A stretch of DNA of 64,000 nt from Prevotellaceae bacterium UBA2744 (GTDB lineage Bacteria > Bacteroidota > Bacteroidia > Bacteroidales > Bacteroidaceae). Under the pieces are notes generated by a model. It made no database searches, was not told the origin of the DNA, and saw only the letters and a list, made by a program, of their open reading frames with translations. Shown one piece after another: positions 42,020 to 51,155 of the stretch. Within the stretch, counting starts at the first letter, position 1, and each line of letters starts with the position of its first letter. Location: positions 25,983-89,982 of the forward strand of contig DEJQ01000032.1 in NCBI GenBank assembly GCA_002353575.1, read 5' to 3'. Made by a program: the position numbers and the translations under genes.

Positions 42020-43999
42020 ATGAAAAAGAATCTCTTCCTTCTACTGTGTTTACTGAATCATGTATTATGTGCGGGGGCAGTAAAACCAATGAAACCGATA
42101 AAGGGCGGCAAAGCCATCAGCGACCAGCTGATAGGTATATTCTTCGAAGACCTGAGTCATGCTGCCGACGGCGGACTCAATGCCGAACTGGTGCAGAACG
42201 GCTCGTTCGAGTATTCTCCCTCCGAACGCGACGGATGGGGCGCCGGAACCGCATGGCGACTGATGAAGCACGGACACTCTTTGGGATATATGACTCCACA
42301 GCAGCGCATGGCGGGCGGCAACGAATCCACATATATGCAGATTCACGTAGAGCGCGTGGGGCATTACTACGACTATAACGGATGGACCGGAGTGGGAATC
42401 CAGAACAGCGGGTTCGACGGAATCGTGGTAAAAAAGGATGCCCTTTACAACTGCTCGCTGCGCATTCTCAACAACACAGGTGGCAGGAAGCGTCTGCGCA
42501 TCATGCTCACAGAACAGGCGGGACGCTGGCAGACAAACATACTGGCAGAAGACTCCATAGTAGTAGAGGAAAGTGACAAATGGCAGGAAAAGAAGGTAGT
42601 GCTCACAGCTACCGACGGCAGTTCGAAGGCAGCCCTGCAGGTAATCGTCCTGGACAAAGGCGACATATTCCTTGACGACATATCCCTGTTGCCTCAGGAC
42701 ACATACAAGGGACACGGGCTCAGGCGAGATCTGGCAGAGGCACTGGAAGCAATACACCCAAAGTTCATGCGTTTCCCGGGCGGATGCGTGGTTCATGGCG
42801 GTGGCGACGGCATGTGGAATACGTACAGATGGAAAAACACCATAGGTCCGAAACAGCAGCGCAAGCAGATGAAGAACACGTGGGGCTACCACCAGTCAAT
42901 GGCTTTAGGTTACTACGAGTATTTCCAACTGTGTGAAGACATGGGAATGCAGCCCATCCCTATCCTACCCTGCGGAGTGAGTTGTCAGGGAGCCGGAGGC
43001 GGCTGGGGCATGAAAGGTCACGCACAGGACGCCGTACCGATGGAAGAGATGGACGAATGGACACAGGACGTACTCGACCTTATAGAATGGGCAAACGGCG
43101 ACCCCGCAACTTCGAAGTGGGCGCAGATGCGTGCCGAAGCAGGACATCCGGCACCGTTCAACCTGAAATACGTGGGAATAGGAAATGAGGAATACATATC
43201 AGATGCATTCATCGAACGATTCAAGTATATGTATGAAAGGATTGCGAAGGCTCACCCCGAGATAACCATAATAGGCACGGCAGGTCCCGGTTCGCATCCC
43301 GGCAACGGCGATTACAAGCGGGCATGGAAACTGGCTGAGGAAACCGGACTGCCCATCATCGACGAACACTACTACGAGAAACGGGAATATTTCATGACAA
43401 GCCGTCAATATGATTCCTATCCGCGCGACCGCAAGACAAAGGTATATCTGGGTGAGTATGCGGCAAAGGACAAAAAACTCATCGATGCTTTGGCTGAGGC
43501 CCTCTACCTGATGCACATAGAAAAGAACGGAGACGTGGTCTGCATGACGAGCTACGCACCGCTCTTTGCACGCAGGAACGCTACGAGCTGGAACCCCGAC
43601 CTTATCTACTTCGACAACGAGAGGGTATATCTCACTTGCAGCTACTACGTGCAGCAGATGTTCGGACAGTCAGGCGGACAGTATTACTACGGCGACTGCG
43701 TGAACATCACCGACGCCAACAACAGACAGGGACAGAGTGTCGTTCTGAACGTCCAAACACGCAGACTCTTCGTAAAGCTATGCAACGCATCCGACTCCGT
43801 TAAGCAGGCAGAAGTTGATCTCTCACGTTTCCCTCTAAAGAAAACGGCTACAGTGACCACCATTACCGGAAACCCGGAGGACGAGAACAACTACGAACAG
43901 CACCCCGTAGTACCGAAGAAGGATGCCGTAAAAGCCAAGAAGAAGTTTACCGTAGAACTGGCTCCCTACTCTCTCGTGATGTACGAGTATGAGCTGTAA
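42020..43999 (+). CDS. GH51-type alpha-L-arabinofuranosidase
   Basis: This 659-aa secreted enzyme would remove L-arabinofuranose from arabinan side chains of pectin. After a signal peptide, GIFFEDLSHAADGGLNAELVQNGSFEY opens the family fold. A CBM4-like beta-sandwich is inserted (about 95-225), then FMRFPGGCVVHG. The barrel carries YVGIGNEEY with Glu390 as acid/base and VYLGEYAAK with Glu479 as nucleophile. A C-terminal beta-domain closes the protein. It converges with GH105, with an 11-bp gap. Confidence 0.93.
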   Translation: MKKNLFLLLCLLNHVLCAGAVKPMKPIKGGKAISDQLIGIFFEDLSHAADGGLNAELVQNGSFEYSPSERDGWGAGTAWRLMKHGHSLGYMTPQQRMAGGNESTYMQIHVERVGHYYDYNGWTGVGIQNSGFDGIVVKKDALYNCSLRILNNTGGRKRLRIMLTEQAGRWQTNILAEDSIVVEESDKWQEKKVVLTATDGSSKAALQVIVLDKGDIFLDDISLLPQDTYKGHGLRRDLAEALEAIHPKFMRFPGGCVVHGGGDGMWNTYRWKNTIGPKQQRKQMKNTWGYHQSMALGYYEYFQLCEDMGMQPIPILPCGVSCQGAGGGWGMKGHAQDAVPMEEMDEWTQDVLDLIEWANGDPATSKWAQMRAEAGHPAPFNLKYVGIGNEEYISDAFIERFKYMYERIAKAHPEITIIGTAGPGSHPGNGDYKRAWKLAEETGLPIIDEHYYEKREYFMTSRQYDSYPRDRKTKVYLGEYAAKDKKLIDALAEALYLMHIEKNGDVVCMTSYAPLFARRNATSWNPDLIYFDNERVYLTCSYYVQQMFGQSGGQYYYGDCVNITDANNRQGQSVVLNVQTRRLFVKLCNASDSVKQAEVDLSRFPLKKTATVTTITGNPEDENNYEQHPVVPKKDAVKAKKKFTVELAPYSLVMYEYEL

Positions 44000-44010
44000 T
44001 GCTACTCCTA

Positions 44011-45189
44011 TTACTTGCTCTCGTTCATCATCTTCACGATTTCCGTACCGCAAAGGAGGAAGCAGCCGAGACCATAGTCATCGAAGTCGGGTTCTTTATC
44101 GTAGGTGACTGGCTGAGAGTCTTTGGGTTCCTTGCCTGTGCCCTGCACATAACCGAGGAAGCCGTTGGGATGGAGACAGTCGCGCACCATTTTCTGCCAC
44201 GCATCAAATATGACTGGGGTATATTTCCCGGCAGGGAGGATTCCATGGCGCACGCCCCATGCCATGCCGTAGATGAAGAGGGCTGTACCAGTGAGTTCCT
44301 TGCCGCCAAAGTCTGTAGGGTCGGCAAGCGATGCATACCAATAGCCATCGGGTTGCCGGCACTTCATCAGTGCCTTGGTCATGCTGAGGTAGTCTTTCTT
44401 GTAGTCGGCATAGTGGGGGTCGCCGGGCAGACTTTCCATTGCCCGCACGAGGGCTGCATATACCCATCCGTTGCCGCGGCTCCAGTAGCAGTTCTTGCCG
44501 CCGGGAGTAGTGAATGGAGCCACGAAGTCTTTATCTCGCCACCAGAGTCCTTCTTTCTTGTTGAAGAATCCGCCAGCTATGCTGTCGCGGCTGGTGCGAT
44601 ACATCTGCCAACCCTGTTCTGCATAGCGCAGGTAGTCGGGGTCGCCCTGCAGGCGGCACATCTCGCTGAGTTTTGTAAGCACGGGGAGTCCCATCTGAAT
44701 GGCATCGATCCATGTCCAGTCGCCGAAGGAACCGGTGGAGCTGCCGTTGCCCTGTTTTTGGGGCACGTTACGACAGGCTATGAGGTTGTCCATACATGCC
44801 ATGGTCGGACCGGCATGTCCCATGTCGAGATATGTCTGGCTGCAGCAGTAGTCATCGGCATCGCGAGTCTTCACACCATTACGGGGAGTCCACTTATGGG
44901 CTGTACCCCAGTCAAGGATGTAGTTGAAATATGCATCTGTCTTCTCACCGCCCAGCTGACGTTCCAGGTCGGCAAGGGCATAGAGTCCCTCGAAATAGAC
45001 TCCGCGTGTCCAGAGGTTTGAGGGACGTTGTTTCTTTACGAATGTAGGTGCTCCTGCATCGGGGTACTTGGCGATAAAGTAGTCGTTGGCACATTCCATT
45101 GCCGACATTATCTGCTGACGGGTTGGCTGGGCGATAGCGTCAGCCATGGCAAAGGAAAGGAGGAGGGAGGTGAGAATCAGGTTTTTCAT
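44011..45189 (-). CDS. GH105-type unsaturated rhamnogalacturonyl hydrolase
   Basis: This 392-aa (alpha/alpha)6-barrel enzyme cleaves the 4,5-unsaturated uronic acid left by polysaccharide lyases. A signal peptide ends in ADAIAQ, and the family features LWTRGVYFEGLYALAD, RDADDYCCSQTYLDMG (109-124) and YWSRGNGWVYAAL are present. The aspartates in RDADD correspond to the catalytic region of YteR/YesR. The presence of this enzyme implies that a lyase acts upstream, which agrees with the two lyase-like genes nearby. Confidence 0.9.
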   Translation of the reverse strand: MKNLILTSLLLSFAMADAIAQPTRQQIMSAMECANDYFIAKYPDAGAPTFVKKQRPSNLWTRGVYFEGLYALADLERQLGGEKTDAYFNYILDWGTAHKWTPRNGVKTRDADDYCCSQTYLDMGHAGPTMACMDNLIACRNVPQKQGNGSSTGSFGDWTWIDAIQMGLPVLTKLSEMCRLQGDPDYLRYAEQGWQMYRTSRDSIAGGFFNKKEGLWWRDKDFVAPFTTPGGKNCYWSRGNGWVYAALVRAMESLPGDPHYADYKKDYLSMTKALMKCRQPDGYWYASLADPTDFGGKELTGTALFIYGMAWGVRHGILPAGKYTPVIFDAWQKMVRDCLHPNGFLGYVQGTGKEPKDSQPVTYDKEPDFDDYGLGCFLLCGTEIVKMMNESK

Positions 45190-45255
45190 AATGTTGGTAG
45201 TTAAGGGATTGGATTTTGGGTTAAAAGTATGTGAGAGGGGAGAGGATATTGACTG

Positions 45256-46032
45256 TCAGCTTTTTATATTGTTATTAAGTATGCTTTCAAGTTCGGTTCC
45301 GTCGAGACGGAGGCGGAATTCGCCTTGCATGGCTACGCTGATGGCACCTGTTTCCTCACTCACGATGATGGCGATGGCATCCGACTGCTGGGTGATTCCA
45401 AGTGCGGCGCGGTGGCGCAGTCCAAGGTCCTTCGGTATGTGGAGCGAGTGACTGATGGGCAGGATGCATCCCGCTGCAGTGATGCGTCCATGCGATATGA
45501 TCATTGCTCCGTCGTGGAGCGGTGAGTTCTTGAAGAATATGTTCTTGATGAGTTCGGTACTGATTCGTGCGTCAATAGTTTCCCCCGACTTCACGATGTC
45601 GGTAAGCGACATCTCGCGTTCGATGATAATCAATGCGCCTACCAGGTTTTTCGACATATAGTTGCATGCCATGACTACCGGCAGCATACTGTTATATTCC
45701 TCGTCGTCTGACTGGCTTTTGTTGTAGAAGAATTTCATCAGTCGCGACAGTCGGCGCTGACTACCCAGGGTAAGGAAGAACCGGCGTATCTCCTCCTGGA
45801 AGATGATGATAAGCGCGAGCACTCCCACGCTGACCAACTTGTCGAAGATACTGCCCAAGAGCTTCATCTCGAACATCTGCGACACGACAATCCAGACAAC
45901 GATGAAAACGAGGATTCCATAGAATATGTTGAGCGAACCCGATGATTTCATCAGTCGGTATATCTGGTAGAGCAAGATGGCTACACAGAGAATGTCGATG
46001 GCGTCTTTTAGTCCGAATTCAAGCATTGGCAT
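45256..46032 (-). CDS. cdaA: Diadenylate cyclase, CdaA type (c-di-AMP synthesis)
   Basis: This membrane enzyme of about 258 aa makes c-di-AMP from two ATP. Three hydrophobic segments fill the N-terminus (DAIDILCVAILLYQIY, IFYGILVFIVVWIVV, VLALIIIFQEEIRR). The DisA_N domain carries NSPLHDGAMII and LGLRHRAALGI, the DGA and RHR motifs of the active site. The start is one of several closely spaced ATGs (46059, 46032, 46026); 46032 is preferred because it shortens the overlap with folP. It is the last gene of the argR-led operon, directly after folP. Confidence 0.92.
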   Translation of the reverse strand: MPMLEFGLKDAIDILCVAILLYQIYRLMKSSGSLNIFYGILVFIVVWIVVSQMFEMKLLGSIFDKLVSVGVLALIIIFQEEIRRFFLTLGSQRRLSRLMKFFYNKSQSDDEEYNSMLPVVMACNYMSKNLVGALIIIEREMSLTDIVKSGETIDARISTELIKNIFFKNSPLHDGAMIISHGRITAAGCILPISHSLHIPKDLGLRHRAALGITQQSDAIAIIVSEETGAISVAMQGEFRLRLDGTELESILNNNIKS

Positions 46033-46832
46033 TGGCTTATCTTTATTACTTCCACGCATTCCTTTACGTCATGTACGCGGAGGATGTTGGCTCCCTGCCG
46101 GAGTGCGAGGGTGTTGAGTACTGTCGTTCCGTTGAGCGATTCTTCGGGAGTGCATCCGAGGAGTTTATATATCATACTCTTGCGACTTATACCGACGAGA
46201 ATAGGCAGGTCGTAGATGAGCAGTTCGTTCTGATGTGCCAGGAGCTGGTAGTTTTGCTGGAGGGTCTTGGAGAATCCATAGCCGGGATCGAGAATGATGT
46301 CCTTCTGTCCTAAGTCGCGCAACTCCTGTATGCGGCGCGAAAAGTAAAGGAGCATCTCGGGCATCAGATTGACAGTGGTCACATTATGAGTCAGCACATA
46401 GGGTACGCCCAACTGAGCCACAGTAGCGAACATACTCTTATCCATCTCCCCGCCGGACACATCGTTTATGATGTCGGCTCCGAGTTCTTCGACAGCCATG
46501 CGAGCTACGTCGCTACGGAAGGTGTCGATGCTGACGGGTATCGCGGGAGCCATGCTGCGCACTATCGTCATGGCGCGTCGCAGGCGAGTCATTTCCTCCT
46601 CGACCGGCACATCTCCTGCACCGGGGCGGGTGGAATAGGCTCCCACATCTATCATAGTGCCTCCCTCGCTGATTATCTGCTCTACCCTACTCCGTATGTC
46701 AGCATCTGTCTGATGACGCGCACCGGCATAAAACGAGTCGGGGGTCACATTGAGTATTCCCATCACCTGTGGCACGGAGAGGTCGAACAGTCGGCCTCTT
46801 ACGTTGATGGTGTATGGGATAGGAGTAGTCAA
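46008..46832 (-). CDS. folP: Dihydropteroate synthase
   Basis: This 274-aa TIM-barrel enzyme condenses 6-hydroxymethyl-dihydropterin pyrophosphate with p-aminobenzoate in folate synthesis, and is the sulfonamide target. Signatures are MGILNVTPDSFYAGARH, IDVGAYSTRPGAGDVPVEEEMTRL, INDVSGG, DPGYGFSKT and VGISRKSMIYKLLG. It overlaps argD by 4 bp and cdaA by about 25 bp. The folP-cdaA pairing is common in Bacteroidetes. Confidence 0.96.
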   Translation of the reverse strand: MTTPIPYTINVRGRLFDLSVPQVMGILNVTPDSFYAGARHQTDADIRSRVEQIISEGGTMIDVGAYSTRPGAGDVPVEEEMTRLRRAMTIVRSMAPAIPVSIDTFRSDVARMAVEELGADIINDVSGGEMDKSMFATVAQLGVPYVLTHNVTTVNLMPEMLLYFSRRIQELRDLGQKDIILDPGYGFSKTLQQNYQLLAHQNELLIYDLPILVGISRKSMIYKLLGCTPEESLNGTTVLNTLALRQGANILRVHDVKECVEVIKISQCQCLNSD

Positions 46833-47986
46833 TTATATGCTTTGTCGCTCAGTACTTTCTTGAATCGCTCTATGAAGTCGGCTGCTTCTGCCCGGGTGAG
46901 GCAAAGAGGCGGCAGGAGACGTATTACGTTTGTTCCGGCACAGCCCGTGAAGCAGTGCTGTTCCTTTATGAGGCGCGTACGTGGTTCTTTGTATGGTATG
47001 TCGAGTTCGATACCGATCATCAGTCCCTGTCCGCGCACTTCTACTACATGAGGCAGGTTGCCTGCCTGCATCTCTGCGGTGAGGGTGTCGATGAGGTACT
47101 TGCCCACAGCGGCTGCATTCTCTACGAGGTGTTCGTCTTCGATGATGTCGAGTACTGCGATAGCACCGGCACAAGCCAGGTGGTTGCCACCGAAGGTAGT
47201 ACCCAGCTGACCATAGACTGGCTTGAACTTAGGCGCGATGAGCACTCCTGCCATCGGGAAACCATTACAGATGCCTTTGGCTACGGTAATCATGTCGGGT
47301 CTGACATCGAAGTACTGATGTGCGAAGAAACGTCCGCTACGTCCGTAACCGCACTGTATCTCGTCGCAGATCATCACTGTATTGTATTTATCACAGAGCT
47401 GACGAATGCCCTGCATGAATTCTTTGTTGACCATACGGATTCCGCCTACGCCCTGAATGCACTCGATGATGACTGCACAGACATCGCCCTTGCTGATTTC
47501 CGCCTCCCATGCAGGAAGGTCGTTCAGGGGCAGATAGGTGACGTGTCCGTTGTTGTTGATAGGAGCAATTATCTTAGGGTTGTTGGTCACTTCGACAGCA
47601 AGGCTGGTACGTCCGTGGAATGCTTTCTCAAGTGAGAGCACACGAGTGCGGCCGTTGTAGAAACTGGAGAGTTTCAGTGCGTTTTCGTTTGCCTCTGCAC
47701 CTGAGTTGATGAGAAAGAGCTGGTAATCATCATATCCGGATGCCTTACCCAGACGCTTTGCAAGTTCCTTCTGAAGCGGGTTCTGTACTGAGTTGGAATA
47801 GAATCCGAGTTTGTCGAGCTGATTCTTCATTGCCTGCACATAATGTGGGTGGCAATGACCTACACTGATGACAGCATGGCCGCCATAGAGGTCGAGATAC
47901 TGCTGTCCCTTATCGTCCCACACCTGGCAACCCTTGCCGTGGTCGATAGCTATATCGAATAGTGGATATACGTCAAATAGTTCCAT
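46829..47986 (-). CDS. argD: Acetylornithine (or succinylornithine) aminotransferase
   Basis: This 385-aa class III PLP aminotransferase carries out the fourth step of arginine synthesis. Visible are YLDLYGGHAVISVGHCHP, NSGAEANENALKL, FHGRT, IIECIQGVGG, CDEIQCGYGRSG and the PLP lysine in TVAKGICNGFPMAGV. The length is slightly short but complete. It shares one base with argC and overlaps folP by 4 bp. Whether N-acetyl or N-succinyl intermediates are used cannot be read here; Bacteroides relatives use succinylated ones. Confidence 0.94.
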   Translation of the reverse strand: MELFDVYPLFDIAIDHGKGCQVWDDKGQQYLDLYGGHAVISVGHCHPHYVQAMKNQLDKLGFYSNSVQNPLQKELAKRLGKASGYDDYQLFLINSGAEANENALKLSSFYNGRTRVLSLEKAFHGRTSLAVEVTNNPKIIAPINNNGHVTYLPLNDLPAWEAEISKGDVCAVIIECIQGVGGIRMVNKEFMQGIRQLCDKYNTVMICDEIQCGYGRSGRFFAHQYFDVRPDMITVAKGICNGFPMAGVLIAPKFKPVYGQLGTTFGGNHLACAGAIAVLDIIEDEHLVENAAAVGKYLIDTLTAEMQAGNLPHVVEVRGQGLMIGIELDIPYKEPRTRLIKEQHCFTGCAGTNVIRLLPPLCLTRAEAADFIERFKKVLSDKAYN

Positions 47987-49011
47987 TAGAATGCTGATGC
48001 TTTTAAATTGAGTCCGGCCTTCTCATCGATGCCGAACATTATGTTCATGTTTTGTACTGCCTGACCTACTGCACCCTTGAGCAGGTTGTCGATGATGCTG
48101 GTCACGACGACTTTCTTGCCGAACACCTCCACATGCACGAGTGCCTTGTTGGTATTGACCACCTGTTTCAGATCGAGTGCCTTCTCGCTGTAATGGGTGA
48201 AGGCGGCAGATGAATAGAAGTCCTTGTATATCTCCACGACTTTCTCAGCCGGGAGCGCAGTGTCGAGGGTAATCACCTCTGTGCAGAATATTCCGCGTGA
48301 GAAGTCGCCACGATATGGTATGAAGTCAACGGTGATTCCATTCGTATCGTATCCTTCGTTGAGGGTGTCTGCGACACGGGGAGCGGATGAAGGACGCAGT
48401 TCGTTGAGCGACTGGCAGATTTCGTGCAGGTGCTGGTGTGTGAACAGCTTATACACCGAGAAGTTGTCGGTGCGCCAGGAGAAATGTGTGGTTGCACCGG
48501 GTTTCTGTCCTGCACCAGTACTGCCTGTGATGGCATTCACGGCTATGTCGTGTGTCAGCAGTCCTGCCTGTGCCATAGGGAGCAGACCCAGTTGGATGCA
48601 TGTGGCAAAACAGCCCGGATTGGCAAGATGCATGCAATGGGCAATCTGCTCATGGTGAATCTCTGGCAATCCATATACATAGTCGTGGGTAGGAGCTGCG
48701 ATACGGAAGTCCTGCGCCATGTCGATGATGCGGACATTCGACGGGATAGAGTGTTCGGCAAGAAATGCCTCGCTCTTGCCATGACCGAAGCAGAAGAACA
48801 GTACATCTACCCTGTCGAATGGCATCTCGCTGGTGAATTCCATCTCTGTGTCGCCCAGCAGTCCCTCGTGCACATCATAAACCTTATTGCCTGCATTCGA
48901 TTCACTATTGGCAAACACGATGTTCACCTCAGGATGGTTTATGAGCAGACGCAGCAGTTCTCCACCCGTATAACCGGCAGCGCCAAGTATTCCGACGTTT
49001 ATTTTTTTCAT
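47986..49011 (-). CDS. argC: N-acetyl-gamma-glutamyl-phosphate reductase
   Basis: This 341-aa NADP-dependent reductase makes the semialdehyde in arginine synthesis. The N-terminal GILGAAGYTGGELLRLL is the nucleotide-binding motif, ANPGCFATCIQLGLLP contains the catalytic Cys, and TGSTGAGQKPGATTHFSWR and VDFIPYRGDFSRGI are typical of the family. The ATG overlaps the pspC stop by 4 bp. The substrate may be the N-succinyl analogue, as in Bacteroides. Confidence 0.95.
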   Translation of the reverse strand: MKKINVGILGAAGYTGGELLRLLINHPEVNIVFANSESNAGNKVYDVHEGLLGDTEMEFTSEMPFDRVDVLFFCFGHGKSEAFLAEHSIPSNVRIIDMAQDFRIAAPTHDYVYGLPEIHHEQIAHCMHLANPGCFATCIQLGLLPMAQAGLLTHDIAVNAITGSTGAGQKPGATTHFSWRTDNFSVYKLFTHQHLHEICQSLNELRPSSAPRVADTLNEGYDTNGITVDFIPYRGDFSRGIFCTEVITLDTALPAEKVVEIYKDFYSSAAFTHYSEKALDLKQVVNTNKALVHVEVFGKKVVVTSIIDNLLKGAVGQAVQNMNIMFGIDEKAGLNLKASAF

Positions 49012-49217
49012 TTCAGATAACCGTTTTGTCTTTCATCTTTTGGAGCCAGAAGCCACAAAAGCAGATACAGAAGCAATCCGCACCCCCACCCAAAGAACAG
49101 GACCAGGAATGCTACTCTTACCAACAAGGGGTCGAGGCCGAAGTATTCGGCTAAGCCGCCGCATACTCCGCCTATCTTCTTTTCAGTTGACGAAAGATAA
49201 AATCTTCTTTCTTCCAT
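49008..49217 (-). CDS. PspC-domain membrane protein
   Basis: This 69-aa protein is a minimal PspC domain: FYLSSTEKKIGGVCGGLAEYFGLDPLLVRVAFLVLFF followed by a second hydrophobic stretch LLLYLLLWLLAPKDE. In other bacteria PspC domains act in envelope stress control. A stand-alone copy inside an arginine operon has no known role. The ATG at 49217 fits the 19-bp gap after argG; an earlier frame would read through argG. The stop overlaps argC. Confidence 0.9.
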   Translation of the reverse strand: MEERRFYLSSTEKKIGGVCGGLAEYFGLDPLLVRVAFLVLFFGWGCGLLLYLLLWLLAPKDERQNGYLK

Positions 49218-49236
49218 ATATATATATTTTCTCTGT

Positions 49237-50439
49237 CTATCTTTCTTCGTTCGGATGTGCAAGATAATATGCACGAAGCGGCGTGGAAGTAACCTTGATG
49301 AATCCCTTGGCATCTTCCGACGACCATGCTTTTGCTGTCTCGCCATACTCACCAAGCTTATTCTTCACGAGGTCGTTCGGTGAGTCAACACCGACGGTCT
49401 GGAATGAGTAAGGACGCAGTTCGAGAGTCACCACACCTGTCACGTTGCGCTGTGAAGAGGTGAGCATAGCCTCGATATCGGGCATGACCGGTTCGAGATA
49501 CTGACTCTCGTGCAGGAACATACCGTACCAGTTGCTTACCTGGTCTTTCCAGTATTGCTGCCACTTGGACAGTGTGTATTTCTCGAGGAAGCGGTGAGCG
49601 CCGATGATAAGCATCGGAGCTGCTGCCTCAAAGCCTACACGTCCCTTGATACCGATGATTGTGTCGCCCACATGACAGTCGCGGCCGATGGCGTATGAAG
49701 CACCGATCTCTTCTACTGCCTGGATAGCCTTGATCTTATCGTCATATTTCTTTCCGTTCACGCTGCAGAGTTCGCCCTTGTAGAATCCGAGGCTGAGTAT
49801 TTCAGAACCTGTCTTTGTAGGGTGTTTCAGGTATGCTGATTCGGGCAGGCCCTGGGTAGAGTCGAGAATCTCGCCGCCACAGATTGATGTGCCCCAGATA
49901 CCTACGTTGTATGAGTACTTCAGTTTTGTGAAGTCTGCCGAGAATCCGTTCTTGTTCAGGTAGTCAATCTCTTCCTGGCGGCTCAGGTTACCGTCGCGGG
50001 TCAGAGTGATAATCTCTATGCCCGGAGCCATAACGAGGAAAGTCATGTCGAAACGGATCTGGTCGTTGCCGGCTCCTGTTGAACCGTGTGCGATGGCACT
50101 GGCACCGATCTCGCGGGCATAGCGTGCTATGGCGAGAGCCTGGAAGATACGCTCCGAACTGACAGATATCGGGTAGCAGTTGTTACGCAATACATTTCCG
50201 AACACCATGTACTTGAGCGACTTCTCATAATATTCCTGAGTTACGTCGAGTGTGACATACTTCGTAGCACCCAGCTTGTAGGCATTCTCTTCGTTTGTCT
50301 TCAACTGTTCTGCCGAGAAACCGCCCGTATTGGCACAGGCAGCATAAACTTCATAACCTTTTTCCTTTGCCAGATACATCACTGTGTAGGATGTATCAAG
50401 ACCGCCACTGAAGGCAACTACAACTTTTTTCTTTTCCAT
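49237..50439 (-). CDS. argG: Argininosuccinate synthase
   Basis: This 400-aa ATP pyrophosphatase-family enzyme joins citrulline and aspartate. The N-terminal VVVAFSGGLDTSYTVMYLAKEKG is the PP-loop, followed by ACANTGGFS, HGSTGAGNDQIRFD and GIWGTSICGGEI. It is 36 bp after the GNAT gene and 19 bp before pspC. The genes for argB, the carbamoyltransferase and argH are not in the window. Confidence 0.96.
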   Translation of the reverse strand: MEKKKVVVAFSGGLDTSYTVMYLAKEKGYEVYAACANTGGFSAEQLKTNEENAYKLGATKYVTLDVTQEYYEKSLKYMVFGNVLRNNCYPISVSSERIFQALAIARYAREIGASAIAHGSTGAGNDQIRFDMTFLVMAPGIEIITLTRDGNLSRQEEIDYLNKNGFSADFTKLKYSYNVGIWGTSICGGEILDSTQGLPESAYLKHPTKTGSEILSLGFYKGELCSVNGKKYDDKIKAIQAVEEIGASYAIGRDCHVGDTIIGIKGRVGFEAAAPMLIIGAHRFLEKYTLSKWQQYWKDQVSNWYGMFLHESQYLEPVMPDIEAMLTSSQRNVTGVVTLELRPYSFQTVGVDSPNDLVKNKLGEYGETAKAWSSEDAKGFIKVTSTPLRAYYLAHPNEER

Positions 50440-50475
50440 GTATTTTTACCTTATACTTTTTTCTTCTATTCTTTT

Positions 50476-51120
50476 TTAATTCTCAACCTTCACCCCTCTG
50501 CGTTTCATCTCCTCGATTATCTCTTCAAACACCGTAAGCGGAGTTGGCTCCGAGGGGTGTTTCTCAGGGTCATAGAGCATACCTGTACAGATACAGAACT
50601 TACGGTTCTTCATCTCCAGGATCGGGTAGTTCACACACCCCTGGCAACCACGCCAGAAGGCATTATCGTCGGTGAGCTGTCCGAAGCTCACAGGCACATA
50701 GCCCAGTGCCGTGTTCATCTTCATCACAGCATCTCCACTTGTCAGCGAGAAAATCTTAGCATGGGGCCATCGGACACGAGCCAGAGTGAAGGTATGGTCT
50801 TTTATTCGGGTAGCAATACTCCTGCCCTGATAGTCAGGATGCACAATAAGGCCCGACGTGGTTACGTACGATTTGTTTCCCCAAGTCTCAATATAGCTGA
50901 AACCGACGAACTTCTCGCCCAGTTCAGTCTGCACACTCGGATCAAGGGCAAGTACGGCTTTGCCCTCCTTCATCTTTGTAGCCACATACTCATGAGTACG
51001 CTCTGCGATACCCGTGCCGCGCTTCTTGGCAGCCTCGCGAATGGTATCGAGAATCAAATCTACATACTTCTCATGGCTGGCATCAGCCACAATAATCTTA
51101 ATTCCGTCGCTATATATCAT
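50476..51120 (-). CDS. GNAT-family acyltransferase of the arginine operon
   Basis: This 214-aa protein has a GNAT fold. The acyl-CoA-binding motif A is GLIVHPDYQGRSIATRIKDH, and LTSGDAVMKMNTALGYVPV follows. A cysteine-rich segment (WRGCQGCVNYPILEMKNRKFCICTGMLY) is unusual and might bind a metal. It lies between argR and argG. The operon has no recognisable argA or argJ, so this protein is the candidate for the first step, acylation of glutamate. Because Bacteroides relatives process N-succinylornithine, N-succinylglutamate synthase is as likely as N-acetylglutamate synthase. The family call is firm, the substrate inferred. Confidence 0.82.
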   Translation of the reverse strand: MIYSDGIKIIVADASHEKYVDLILDTIREAAKKRGTGIAERTHEYVATKMKEGKAVLALDPSVQTELGEKFVGFSYIETWGNKSYVTTSGLIVHPDYQGRSIATRIKDHTFTLARVRWPHAKIFSLTSGDAVMKMNTALGYVPVSFGQLTDDNAFWRGCQGCVNYPILEMKNRKFCICTGMLYDPEKHPSEPTPLTVFEEIIEEMKRRGVKVEN

Positions 51121-51155
51121 TCTTTAATCAATTATGCATTAAGCATTATGAATTA

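Noticed and set aside
25333..45189. Complete polysaccharide utilisation locus with SusC/SusD
   Set aside because: No TonB receptor or SusD-like lipoprotein was found in this stretch, so it is described as a set of pectin enzymes with a regulator rather than a canonical PUL.
51122..51150. Second strong ArgR operator between argR and the GNAT gene
   Set aside because: The palindromic AT-rich sequence contains GCATAATT-like halves, but the spacing does not match the box at 51627-51640. It also resembles simple intergenic repeats of this group, so it is mentioned only as a possibility.
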